From Pedobacter polysacchareus (GTDB taxonomy: Bacteria; Bacteroidota; Bacteroidia; Sphingobacteriales; Sphingobacteriaceae): 64,000 nucleotides of DNA. Shown here in pieces: positions 1-7,054 of this stretch. Made by a program: the position numbers and the translations under genes. Below the pieces are notes generated by a model. That model was not told where the DNA came from, did not search any database, and saw only the letters and a list, made by a program, of their open reading frames with translations. The stretch covers positions 1 through 64,000 of the forward strand of contig NZ_JAHYSS010000007.1 of NCBI RefSeq assembly GCF_019802255.1, in the 5' to 3' direction. Positions within the stretch are counted from its first letter, which is position 1. Every line of letters begins with the position of its first letter.

Positions 1-2
1 TC

Positions 3-86
3 GGACTAAGTATCTGTTGTAAAGAACATATAGTAGTAACAGATCCCAACTGTAAAGACTTTTTAGGACAAGACATAGATAAATAA
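3..86 (+). CDS. C-terminal end of an unidentified protein (5' end outside window)
   Basis: An open frame enters from the left edge and ends with TAA at 84-86, giving 27 residues that finish in DFLGQDIDK. A terminator-like hairpin follows at once, which is the main reason to believe it is the end of a real gene. It contains three cysteines (ICCKEH and PNCKD). The family cannot be recognised from so short a tail, and its neighbour on the right converges on it from the other strand. Confidence 0.35.
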   Translation, partial: GLSICCKEHIVVTDPNCKDFLGQDIDK

Positions 87-120
87 ACAGATATCCCTAT
101 AAGTGGATATGTTTATTTTT
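85..120 (+). terminator. Hairpin terminator between convergent genes
   Basis: ATATCC (91-96) pairs with GGATAT (105-110). The stem is extended by AAAC (85-88) with GTTT (111-114) across a 2-base bulge, and a T-rich stretch follows. It overlaps the stop of the partial left-edge gene and faces the minus-strand primase-like gene. Confidence 0.5.
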
Positions 121-149
121 GTATATATAGATAACTTAACTGGAAATCG

Positions 150-1133
150 TCAGCGTTTCCTTCCCGTACTATAACCTGCGGTTTCGACTGGAGTACTTTC
201 AACTAAGCGTTTAGAACTATTGAGATCGTCTTTTAACTTTTCATTATAATCCTTATAGCCTGCATACTCATATGAACAGTCAACCGCATGGGGTATTTCT
301 TTCTTTAGTAATTGGGCGCAATTTCGGCCAGGATCATCGTTATCAAAATACACATCTACAGTATGGAAATTCTTAATTCGACCAATGGCATAACCTAGCA
401 TAGTAATCGCGTTAAGTACAATAATTGTGGGTTTTAAATTCGGGTGCAGTAACTGCCAACTTAAATAGTCCATATACCCTTCGAAAACTGCAACATGATC
501 TGGATTGCCTTGGATTACTGAGATACCTTTTTGACCTATGGTACTTTTAAAGCCCTTTGCATTGCCAAACTCCCAGGCACCATGTTCGTTCTGCCAACCT
601 ACAGCATAGTAAGGAGAGGTATTTTCGGTATTATTTATACGATTGTAATAAACTTCTTTCACCTGTTGACTTTTAGCTATTTCAAACAGCCCCCTGGAAT
701 GAAGATATTGGGTAAGAACGTAATTGCTACCCAACTCCCGGACGTTGGTCAAACCCCATTCGTAAGTTCCTTTTTCTGGGTCTTTTGGATAAATTTTGGG
801 AGGAACATATTCAGGAATTAAAGCAGTATCCATGTCGCAAACTTGCTGTATCTTGTTCAATACTTCAACAAAGGACAGATCTGGCCAATATGCCGTACCC
901 AGCTGTACAATGCCACCCTTAAAAATACCAGTTGCATTTGCACCACCCCAGTCTTTCCAGCAGTTTCCTGCATCCCATACCGTAAATGATGGTGTGTCCT
1001 TTTTGGTTTCTCTCAGCATACTATGATAAAAGTGTTCTTTCCCTGTCTTTCTGACTGGATGGTGACCCAAGCGAGCCAAAAAATCCACAATAGAAATATC
1101 TTTCAATGTGGCAACATCGATATAATTTGGCAT
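150..1133 (-). CDS. Toprim-domain, DnaG primase-like protein of a mobile element
   Basis: A 327-residue protein of the type found in Bacteroidota conjugative elements. The N-terminus (about residues 8-90: DISIVDFLARLGHHP, TPSFTVWD, WKDWGG) matches the zinc-finger-like front half of element-borne primases, although the cysteine ligands are not evident. The C-terminal half carries a Toprim fold with the acidic turn VAVFEGYMDYLSW (near residue 217) and the DxD motif VDVYFDNDDPG (near 263), the metal-binding residues of primases and topoisomerases. The inferred role is priming or processing of element DNA during transfer or replication; no activity can be shown from sequence. The gene lies 15 bases downstream of a degenerate paralog on the same strand. 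The call as a Toprim protein is firm; the primase role is inferred. Confidence 0.8.
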   Translation of the reverse strand: MPNYIDVATLKDISIVDFLARLGHHPVRKTGKEHFYHSMLRETKKDTPSFTVWDAGNCWKDWGGANATGIFKGGIVQLGTAYWPDLSFVEVLNKIQQVCDMDTALIPEYVPPKIYPKDPEKGTYEWGLTNVRELGSNYVLTQYLHSRGLFEIAKSQQVKEVYYNRINNTENTSPYYAVGWQNEHGAWEFGNAKGFKSTIGQKGISVIQGNPDHVAVFEGYMDYLSWQLLHPNLKPTIIVLNAITMLGYAIGRIKNFHTVDVYFDNDDPGRNCAQLLKKEIPHAVDCSYEYAGYKDYNEKLKDDLNSSKRLVESTPVETAGYSTGRKR

Positions 1134-1148
1134 GACAATACAAATTGG

Positions 1149-1949
1149 TTAGGGATTGTTTGCTTTAAAATTTTCGTTCATAATAAGAACTACATTCTCG
1201 AATTTTTCAGCCCGTTTTTTTGCAGCAATTGAAAACTCTGGAGAGTTCAAAATCAATATGCTGGGACCAGGTAACTTGTTTTTATATTTCCAGCTGAGAT
1301 AATTAAGATAATCATCAAACAGTGCCAGACTGTTTTCTTTGCCTGGTATAAAGGTCATGCCTTTACGACCGAGGCTGCCGGAGAAATTCTTGCTAATCAC
1401 TTCCCATCCTCCATTTTCATTTTGCCAGCCAGCGGCGAAAAAATCCTTACGTCGGTGTTTTTCATCCACGACATAATAATAAACTTCTTTAAGATGGCCG
1501 ATGGCCATCTCCCATAAACCTTCTGATTTCAAATAGTCTGTTATTTCAGTATTGCAACCTACTGGTCTTGTTTCCTGAATATGATAAAACGGGATTTTTA
1601 TCGCTCGTCTTTTTCTACCAACGGGCTGTAAGTTTGTTGAAGCAGACAGTTGCGGATAAGTTGTGAATAGCTGGCTAATCTTCTCTGATATCTGGTCCGA
1701 ATTAAGTTCTGGCCAATAGGCCAAACCAAAGTCAATAATGTTACCGCTTTTCTTTGTTGAGCGGTCGTACCAAACATCCAATTGGGTGTTTACAAGAAAT
1801 GTAGGTTTAGCTTCGTCAGTTCTTAAAACATTAAGATACAACTGCTCGTCGCCATTGCTTTTGGTCGGTTTGTAGCCGAGGCAAGCTATAAGCCTGCTTA
1901 GTGTGACCTGTTCCTTAATGGAACCCGCACTTAAGAATGAAGTTTTCAT
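1149..1949 (-). CDS. Degenerate paralog of the Toprim/primase-like protein
   Basis: A 266-residue protein that aligns along its length with the downstream neighbour: SRLIACLGYKPTKSNGDEQLYLNVLRTDE at the start, the FAAGWQNENGGWEV block in the middle, and LALFDDYLNYLSWKY where the Toprim glutamate should be. Here EGYMD has become DDYLN, and the DNDDPG motif is replaced by LIMNENFKANNP at the extreme C-terminus, so the DxD pair is gone. The protein is about 60 residues shorter at the end. It probably binds like its partner but should not be catalytic; an accessory or regulatory role is inference. It precedes the intact copy in what looks like one transcript. Confidence 0.7.
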   Translation of the reverse strand: MKTSFLSAGSIKEQVTLSRLIACLGYKPTKSNGDEQLYLNVLRTDEAKPTFLVNTQLDVWYDRSTKKSGNIIDFGLAYWPELNSDQISEKISQLFTTYPQLSASTNLQPVGRKRRAIKIPFYHIQETRPVGCNTEITDYLKSEGLWEMAIGHLKEVYYYVVDEKHRRKDFFAAGWQNENGGWEVISKNFSGSLGRKGMTFIPGKENSLALFDDYLNYLSWKYKNKLPGPSILILNSPEFSIAAKKRAEKFENVVLIMNENFKANNP

Positions 1950-1970
1950 AGTTTATTGATTGGAATGGTT

Positions 1971-2246
1971 TCAGATATAGAGTAGAGCGTCAAGCGATTT
2001 TCGGATTGTTTCGGCTTCGATACGGTCAATACGCCAAGCTGCCGAATAATTGCCGTCCTTTCTGCGGGTAAGTAGTCCCTGATCAATCCAATGTTCGATA
2101 TTTGCCCTTCCATAAATCCGGTATGCCTCAGACTTATTCATGTACTGCTTAATTTTTCCGGTCCTAGCAAGGGCGAGCTTGGCGCCCATTTCCGCGGCAT
2201 CACGTAACAGAATGCTGAGCTGGTGATCAGTTAATAGAATATTCAT
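1971..2246 (-). CDS. Small helix-turn-helix-like DNA-binding protein, copy 1
   Basis: A 91-residue protein with an N-terminal helical region (LSILLRDAAEMGAKLALARTG) and a central segment NKSEAYRIYGRANIEHWIDQGLL, which resembles the helix-turn-helix/wing of excisionase or MerR-type element proteins. Basic residues follow (RRKDGNYSAAWRIDR). It is a paralog of the protein at 2584-2859, sharing the pattern A..GA..AL...G, KSEAYRIYGR.N..WI and a final ..I....L. It ends 21 bases before the degenerate Toprim gene, so all are probably co-transcribed. A role in excision or control of element genes is inferred from context only. Confidence 0.6.
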   Translation of the reverse strand: MNILLTDHQLSILLRDAAEMGAKLALARTGKIKQYMNKSEAYRIYGRANIEHWIDQGLLTRRKDGNYSAAWRIDRIEAETIRKSLDALLYI

Positions 2247-2301
2247 AAATAGAAAGTTTTATGAGCGATAGAAAAGGGCATAAAATATCCCTAAGAGAAC
2301 C

Positions 2302-2422
2302 GGCAACGGGGAACGAACCCGTTGTAATTCGCTTTGCCGATTTGAAAAATCGGGACTACTAGCGTCGTGTCCTACGACACGGGCCACTTGGGAATTATGC
2401 ACGATAATTCCCTCGGCCTGCC
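2302..2422. other. Array of four perfect hairpins in the gap between paralogous small genes
   Basis: The 337-base gap 2247-2583 has no credible gene but holds four consecutive perfect inverted repeats: 2304-2310/2318-2324 (7 bp, loop GAACGAA), 2337-2343/2347-2353 (7 bp, loop GAA), 2366-2371/2376-2381 (6 bp, loop CTAC) and 2390-2398/2404-2412 (9 bp, loop GCACG). GGCA at 2302-2305 could close the whole array with TGCC at 2419-2422. On the minus strand the first hairpin reads like a T-arm (loop TTCGTTC) and the second like an anticodon arm with loop TTTTCAA, but a full tRNA cannot be folded. It may be a structured RNA, a recombination or transfer site, or a decayed tRNA-like element. Confidence 0.5.
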
Positions 2423-2583
2423 AATGCGCTTTCAGATTGGTGCTTGATCCGCCATTTTTCTCCGGTCATGTTTGCCAGAAAAAAACAACGAATACCTAAC
2501 CTCACTTTCGCAAAATTTCCCGGCTCTTAGGCGGGTTAATGCTTCATCCCTGTACGTCAAAGACCTTTCGGAAATGAGGAAGT

Positions 2584-2859
2584 TTACCGCTCTGCCACAG
2601 GCAGGTAGGTGATCCGGTTGCTGGATGCAGCTATTGCTTCCAGTTTTTTTCGGTCCAAGTATTTTCGGGAAGATCTTTCTGAATGGATTGGGCCGATCAG
2701 TTTTTCGCTGATCCAACGATCCACATTGCCGCGGCCAAAAAGACGGTAGGCTTCGGCCTTGCTGAGCTGGTCCTGTAAATGTCCACTCTGCAAAAGGGCT
2801 TTTGAAGCGCCTTGCTCGGTAGCATTTTTTAACAGGTTAACCAGATCTTTCAGCTTCAT
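2584..2859 (-). CDS. Small helix-turn-helix-like DNA-binding protein, copy 2
   Basis: A 91-residue paralog of the protein at 1971-2246. The common core is LLKNATEQGASKALLQSG, then LSKAEAYRLFGRGNVDRWISEKLIG, then a basic SSRKYLDRKKLEAI tail. The segment around residues 34-55 has the spacing of a helix-turn-helix, with the arginine/tryptophan pair conserved between copies. It lies downstream of the RteC-like gene 3002-4171, separated by a strong hairpin. Paired small DNA-binding proteins beside RteC-type regulators are usual in Bacteroidota conjugative elements and often act in excision. The exact family is not recognised with certainty. Confidence 0.6.
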   Translation of the reverse strand: MKLKDLVNLLKNATEQGASKALLQSGHLQDQLSKAEAYRLFGRGNVDRWISEKLIGPIHSERSSRKYLDRKKLEAIAASSNRITYLPVAER

Positions 2860-2932
2860 AAGAGTTCCTTTAATGTTGGTTTAACTATCATTTCCGAGAC
2901 AAAGCAAGAATTTAGAGGGGGGCTAAAACAGG

Positions 2933-2967
2933 GACAGGGGGTGACTGAAAAACGGTCACCCCCTGTC
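2933..2967 (-). terminator. Perfect 13-bp palindromic hairpin
   Basis: GACAGGGGGTGAC (2933-2945) pairs without mismatch with GTCACCCCCTGTC (2955-2967) around a 9-base loop. It sits between the RteC-like gene and the downstream small gene, both on the minus strand. Only a short T run (TTTT) follows on the minus strand, so it may be a terminator or processing signal. A protein-binding palindrome is also possible. Confidence 0.5.
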
Positions 2968-3001
2968 TGGGAATTGTTATGATTTAATTATAAAATGCCT
3001 T

Positions 3002-4171
3002 TTAGGACCCTTTAAAATTAGAAAGGTTATAATTTTCGTTTAACCAATTGAGCATCCCGATCAGATGCGCTTTTAGTTTTTGTGCAGTCGCAAACTCTAC
3101 ATCAGTAGATTTTTTTCTAAGACTTTCCGCCGATATAAACGGTGCTTGCGGTGTAGAAAAATGGGAAGCAAAAAAAGTAAATTGGTCTCCAATATTCTCT
3201 TTAGCCAAAAGTCCCTTCTCAACGAACAACCGGATAAATAGTCCAAGTTGAGCCACAGACAAAAATATTTTTAAGCGGTGGGTCGATTTAGAAAACTGCT
3301 CATCTTGGCTAACAACTCTACGTAAGTTTATTAGTTGTTTAAGATGTCGTTCTTTATTAACAAGGAAAGCTTTAAAATGATCATAAGTTGAGACTTGACA
3401 AGGATACATTTTTATTGTACTTCCAGCCAATCCACTAAACCTATCCTGTTCTGCAATAATAGTTAACAGTTGATCGTGTAGATTTGGGATATCTTTGAGC
3501 TTAGAATTTAGCTCGTTGCTGTAGAAATCAAAAAAAATCCTAGAGTTAAATTCATTTATAAATAATATATCGATCAGGTCTGAAGTATCTGCTAGTTCAA
3601 GATTAGCAATTTGTCTACTTAGGTTCCAGGTATAGTCTATCTCATATTGATTGATTTCTTTTTTGTTTATAAATAGAAAAAATTCCCTCTCAATCAGATC
3701 ATACAATTTTTTTTCTGTGGGAGACCGTTTTAAGATGTTTAAACAATTTTTGATAATTGTCTTCATTTCCATTTTCAAACCTGAAAAATGATAACGCGTA
3801 AGGGGCATTTTTGATCCTACTTTTGGTTCGTATTGTGCTACTGTTCCAATTGTTTTCTCTAAAGCATTAAGTATATTCAAATAAAATAACCTTAACTCCG
3901 ATGATGTTTTCTTATGTTTACTTGCTGATGTTAAACAGAAAAGGTACCCGTAAATAGTATTGCTTAGGTTAACCAATAACCTAAGGTGTACAGCAGTATG
4001 CCTTCGTGATAACACTGTTCCGCTAAAAGCCAATTCTGCGTAATTTTTCAGCTGATTTAAAAAACCATTTTCTAATTTTACAAGGTCTTCTTTGTTGATT
4101 TCATTGTTAATTAATGCTTTGGGATGTAAGACTTCATCCACCCATTGAAAGATTTTAAATTTCAAATTCAT
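3002..4171 (-). CDS. RteC-like regulatory protein, copy 1
   Basis: A 389-residue, mainly helical protein. The C-terminal part (about residues 300-385: RLKIFLSVAQLGLFIRLFVEKGLL, FTFFASHFSTPQAPFISAESLRKKS, a helix ending MLNWLNENYNL) matches the conserved end of RteC proteins. RteC of CTnDOT controls excision of that element. The N-terminal two thirds are variable helices without recognisable motifs. Two TGACA/TGTCA-type sites lie in the roughly 150 bases upstream, and related sites precede the second RteC-like gene, suggesting shared control. Membership of the RteC family is well supported; control of excision in this element is inference. Confidence 0.7.
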   Translation of the reverse strand: MNLKFKIFQWVDEVLHPKALINNEINKEDLVKLENGFLNQLKNYAELAFSGTVLSRRHTAVHLRLLVNLSNTIYGYLFCLTSASKHKKTSSELRLFYLNILNALEKTIGTVAQYEPKVGSKMPLTRYHFSGLKMEMKTIIKNCLNILKRSPTEKKLYDLIEREFFLFINKKEINQYEIDYTWNLSRQIANLELADTSDLIDILFINEFNSRIFFDFYSNELNSKLKDIPNLHDQLLTIIAEQDRFSGLAGSTIKMYPCQVSTYDHFKAFLVNKERHLKQLINLRRVVSQDEQFSKSTHRLKIFLSVAQLGLFIRLFVEKGLLAKENIGDQFTFFASHFSTPQAPFISAESLRKKSTDVEFATAQKLKAHLIGMLNWLNENYNLSNFKGS

Positions 4172-4240
4172 AATACAGGGTTTTAGATGTTAATTTCTCA
4201 CAAGTTGAAAAGCTCAACTATATAAAAAAAGTGTATTAGG

Positions 4241-4316
4241 TGACATGCGAAAAGTGTCATATTTACCCAAAAACCATGTTATTGGTCATTTTAAACCAGT
4301 ATTTACCTGACACTAT
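4241..4316. promoter_or_regulatory. Candidate operator region upstream of RteC-like gene
   Basis: TGACA (4241-4245) and TGTCA (4255-4259) form an inverted pair. TACCTGACA (4304-4312) is the reverse complement of a nonamer found twice upstream of the Crp-like gene (6158-6166 and 6233-6241). The longer string AAAAGTGTCATATT, starting at 4251, also recurs there in the opposite orientation. This is evidence of shared binding sites, although the bound protein is unknown. Confidence 0.4.
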
Positions 4317-4412
4317 TTATTGTTTTTTTTCTGAAACAGTATACTTACATTAGCATTATGATGTAAAAGAAATTACAAACGAAAATATATTAGCGACAGC
4401 TATTTAACCTTG

Positions 4413-4530
4413 GTACAAGAAACCGACTAAACTTCAAAAAGACACAAGGGAGATGAATGGACTGATCAATCACATCATCGCGTGGCGGTTAGCTCTTCCT
4501 GTGTATGGTTCTTAGTCGGGCCTCTTGTAC
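4413..4530 (+). ncRNA. Rod-like structured RNA or cruciform element
   Basis: Four nested complementary segments define a long imperfect hairpin: 4413-4419/4524-4530 (7 bp), 4423-4430/4512-4519 (8 bp, CCGACTAA/TTAGTCGG), 4442-4446/4500-4504 (5 bp) and 4448-4453/4494-4499 (6 bp with one G-T). About 40 bases remain in the apical part. It ends 33 bases before the ATG of the orphan alpha-CTD-like gene, so it could be that gene's leader, an independent small RNA, or a miniature inverted-repeat element. No ORF fills the region. The gap 4172-4563 otherwise holds only the operator-like repeats. Confidence 0.5.
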
Positions 4531-4563
4531 GGATACGTCTAATTGCACACGCTTTTTTTAATT

Positions 4564-4788
4564 ATGTACGACGATATAAATTTAATATACCTTCCAATAA
4601 GTGGACTTGAAGTAAGTGAGTACTTCAAGGAAAAATCCAAGCAAATGGGTTTTTATACAATTAAAGAAATAACTGATTTGGGATGGGGAAAAGTTCTGAA
4701 GATGGAGAACTTTTGTTATGACTGGTTCAATGAGTTAGTTAGGCTACTAAAGAGCAAAGGTTTATTAGATCTTCTTGAAACAAAATAG
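4564..4788 (+). CDS. Orphan RNA polymerase alpha-CTD-like (helix-hairpin-helix) small protein
   Basis: A 74-residue protein starting at the ATG at 4564; an in-frame TTG at 4543 would add seven residues but lies in a T-rich stretch. The body (LPISGLEVSEYFKEKSKQMGF, then TIKEITDLGWGKVLKMENF, then WFNELVRLLKSKGL) follows the layout of the alpha-subunit C-terminal domain: a first helix, a 'GxxTIxEL' turn, the 'LLKIxNFG' hairpin, and a last helix. The alpha-CTD contacts UP-element DNA and activators, so a free copy could modulate transcription of element genes. It overlaps the convergent RteC-like gene by 50 bases. Family assignment is by pattern only. Confidence 0.5.
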   Translation: MYDDINLIYLPISGLEVSEYFKEKSKQMGFYTIKEITDLGWGKVLKMENFCYDWFNELVRLLKSKGLLDLLETK

Positions 4789-6013
4789 CTATAAATCCTA
4801 ATGTCCATACCTTAAGTTGATCCTTGAAGTTTGAATCAATAAAATTAATAAGAAGAACTAGCGAAAACCGTATCCTTTTTACGATCCTTGCAGGAACATC
4901 ATTTTTAGGCCCAAATATATTTCTCATGTATTGAGGAGATGGTTTTTTTGTACGCGCAGTTCTAATGTGCCTTTCTGTAAAGGTGTAGAGGTTAGATTTA
5001 AACTTGGTTTTTATTACATGCGATTCAAGCATAATCCTAATCAGAAAGAAAAGTTCCTCCAGTGTTGCATTGATCTCAAAATAAAAGTTAGGAATTACAC
5101 CATTCTTTGTGTTTTGGTAATTGGGAAAATGAACAGCTCTCATACGTTCAATAGTTTCCAATTCTCTCCTAATAGAGCCACTTATTGATTCGCCAATTGG
5201 CATTACATCTTTATTATAACCATGTTTACATTCAGGCCGAATATTCTCAATTGTTTTCAGTAAGGCAAGAAGTTCTAACTCCTGATCTTCATAAGGCATA
5301 TTTTGAGACGCAACCTTTGCTGAATATTCTAGCATGAACTCATAAAAAGAAAGCGGGTTGAAATCATATCCTATAAGCAACTTTATGATTTTTAAAGTAT
5401 TATCTCCTTCCTTTGGCAAACTGATAATTGAACTCAGTTCGTTCGCAAGGTTGACTATATAATTAAATTGATGCCAATCTTTTATTTTAGGGTTACTGGT
5501 GTCATAAAGTATGCCCAGGTGATCTGTAATAATTTCAATAAGGTTATAATCAACATTGTTTTGCTGTAAATTCCAAATGATCAAATTACTTTGGTTTCGT
5601 GATGCTTCATTAGTATATATTTTCCAAAGTGAAATATCAGCAGTCAGGTCAAAGTATTCTGAATGAATATTTTGTATGTAATCTAAAATTTCGATTGTTT
5701 CTGGTCCAATTTCCCTGAACAGTTTTATATTTTCCAGCAAAGAAGCACAATCTGTCGTTTCATTTTTTTTGAATAAAGCAAAAATATCATTGGAAAATGT
5801 AGTCAAATTCTTTTGCAGGCCCTTTATGAAGATAGAGAGCTTATCGGATGTATCTTGTTCTTCTATTTGCTCTTCAAGGCTTTCTCGAAAAATGCTCCAA
5901 TTCGTTCTGAATATTGTTGCGTGGTTTTCATCAATGCCTTTTGCAAAATTGAGGTTTTTAAGTTCACCTAAAATTTCGGTAAAACTTTTTAGTTGTGAGA
6001 TTAATTTTTGCAA
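4739..6013 (-). CDS. RteC-like regulatory protein, copy 2 (divergent, TTG start)
   Basis: A 424-residue helical protein whose last hundred residues (LEELFFLIRIMLESHVI, LYTFTERHIRTARTKKPSPQYMRN, then VKRIRFSLVLLINFID) follow the RteC pattern seen at 3002-4171, where the matching stretch reads FFASHFSTPQAPFISAESLRKK. An in-frame TGA lies five codons before the TTG at 6013 and no ATG follows for hundreds of codons, so TTG is the only reasonable start. It is preceded by AAAGGA at a good ribosome-binding distance. The 3' end overlaps the convergent alpha-CTD-like gene. It is probably a second, diverged regulator of element functions. Confidence 0.6.
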   Translation of the reverse strand: MQKLISQLKSFTEILGELKNLNFAKGIDENHATIFRTNWSIFRESLEEQIEEQDTSDKLSIFIKGLQKNLTTFSNDIFALFKKNETTDCASLLENIKLFREIGPETIEILDYIQNIHSEYFDLTADISLWKIYTNEASRNQSNLIIWNLQQNNVDYNLIEIITDHLGILYDTSNPKIKDWHQFNYIVNLANELSSIISLPKEGDNTLKIIKLLIGYDFNPLSFYEFMLEYSAKVASQNMPYEDQELELLALLKTIENIRPECKHGYNKDVMPIGESISGSIRRELETIERMRAVHFPNYQNTKNGVIPNFYFEINATLEELFFLIRIMLESHVIKTKFKSNLYTFTERHIRTARTKKPSPQYMRNIFGPKNDVPARIVKRIRFSLVLLINFIDSNFKDQLKVWTLGFIAILFQEDLINLCSLVA

Positions 6014-6157
6014 AACAGTTTCCTTTCACAGTGTTTTCTTAAGCGTTAGACATCTGTACCAAACCACACAATGTAGACCAGCCTTAAATATTTGGTATGA
6101 CATTGTTATTGTTCTAGTAAATATCACAAAAATGTGGAAAAATTGAAAATTTATTTT

Positions 6158-6241
6158 TGTCAGGTAAAATCAGTCTCTAATTACCCATAAAGGCATATAT
6201 TACTACAATATGACACTTTTTCAAAAAGATTCTGTCAGGTA
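6158..6241. promoter_or_regulatory. Repeated TGTCAGGTA sites between divergent regulator genes
   Basis: The nonamer TGTCAGGTA occurs at 6158-6166 and again at 6233-6241, 75 bases apart. TGACACT (6211-6217) lies between them inside AATATGACACTTTTTC, the reverse complement of a string upstream of the first RteC-like gene. The region separates the divergent RteC-like and Crp-like genes, so either protein could bind here. Confidence 0.4.
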
Positions 6242-6292
6242 TTTTTTCAATTAAATGTTTGTTAATTGCCAAATAATTAACGATCATTTAAC

Positions 6293-6856
6293 ATGGATGC
6301 TCTAATAACGAAACTAGAATCGCTTAATTCAGCCACAAAAAGAACTGTAGATCTGCTAAAGACACTCTTCATTAAAACAGAGTTTAAAAAGGGATGGATG
6401 TTTGGAAACGGCACCTGGCAATCTGTGCCAATGCTATATTATATTTCAAGTGGGCTGGTTAGAGGATCAGTTGAATTTAAAGAGGACAGTTATACACTTT
6501 GGATGCTTGAAAACGGTTTTTTAATCCCAAGCAATGGCTTCCTTTCGCAAAAAGGCACATCCGAAACTATCGAGTTTTTGAAACCTACACAAGCTTACAT
6601 ATTAAATCTTATGAGGGCAGAAAAGCTGGCTAAGGAAGATCTAAATCTCTATAAGATGCTTTTAGAAATTTATGAAGGAAATCTTTTAGATGGCCGTAAA
6701 AGAGAATTAATGTTACGCATTCCCAATGCGAAGAACCGGTTAGAATATTTTAAAATGAATAACCCTGAATTGGAAAAGGTAATGACTGATGAACACTTAG
6801 CACAAATGCTCAGGATTGATAAAAAATATTACTATAGCGTTAAAAAAGCGCGCTAA
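6293..6856 (+). CDS. Crp/Fnr-like transcription regulator (cyclic-nucleotide-binding fold)
   Basis: A 187-residue protein of the Bacteroidota Crp-like type. Residues 30-110 form the cupin-like sensor (FKKGWMFGNGTWQSVPMLYYISSGLVRG, then LWMLENGFLIPSNGF, then IEFLKPTQAYILN). A long helix follows, then a C-terminal helix-turn-helix-like end (LEKVMTDEHLAQMLRIDKKYYYSVKKAR). Phosphate-binding residues of true cAMP receptors are not obvious, so the ligand is unknown. It is divergent from the second RteC-like gene and lies 200 bases before the MauE-like gene on the same strand. Control of the downstream redox/SusCD cargo is inferred from position. The gap 6857-7054 shows no gene. Confidence 0.7.
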   Translation: MDALITKLESLNSATKRTVDLLKTLFIKTEFKKGWMFGNGTWQSVPMLYYISSGLVRGSVEFKEDSYTLWMLENGFLIPSNGFLSQKGTSETIEFLKPTQAYILNLMRAEKLAKEDLNLYKMLLEIYEGNLLDGRKRELMLRIPNAKNRLEYFKMNNPELEKVMTDEHLAQMLRIDKKYYYSVKKAR

Positions 6857-7054
6857 AAAGATTTCAGATTTTCTTTTCTTTTTTTTCGCCAGGGTTCCCT
6901 TAATACTATTGAATACCCACTTTTGTTTCTTTTCACACTAAATCGAGGTTAGATTTCATACCTTAAAAACGTTAGAAATAATCCATAAGTTTTCTTTTTT
7001 GCCTATAGTTTTACGGTCAATAGCCTTCTAATTTTACATATCAACTAATCAAAT

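Noticed and set aside
2302..2422. A tRNA-Glu (UUC) gene on the minus strand
   Set aside because: An anticodon-like loop and a T-arm-like hairpin are present, but no 7-bp acceptor stem can be formed, the T-loop lacks the conserved A, and extra hairpins are inserted. It is described as a structured array instead.
2432..2716. A 94-codon minus-strand ORF overlapping the second small DNA-binding gene
   Set aside because: It is in another frame of that gene, has low-complexity basic sequence, and lacks similarity to its paralogous neighbourhood.
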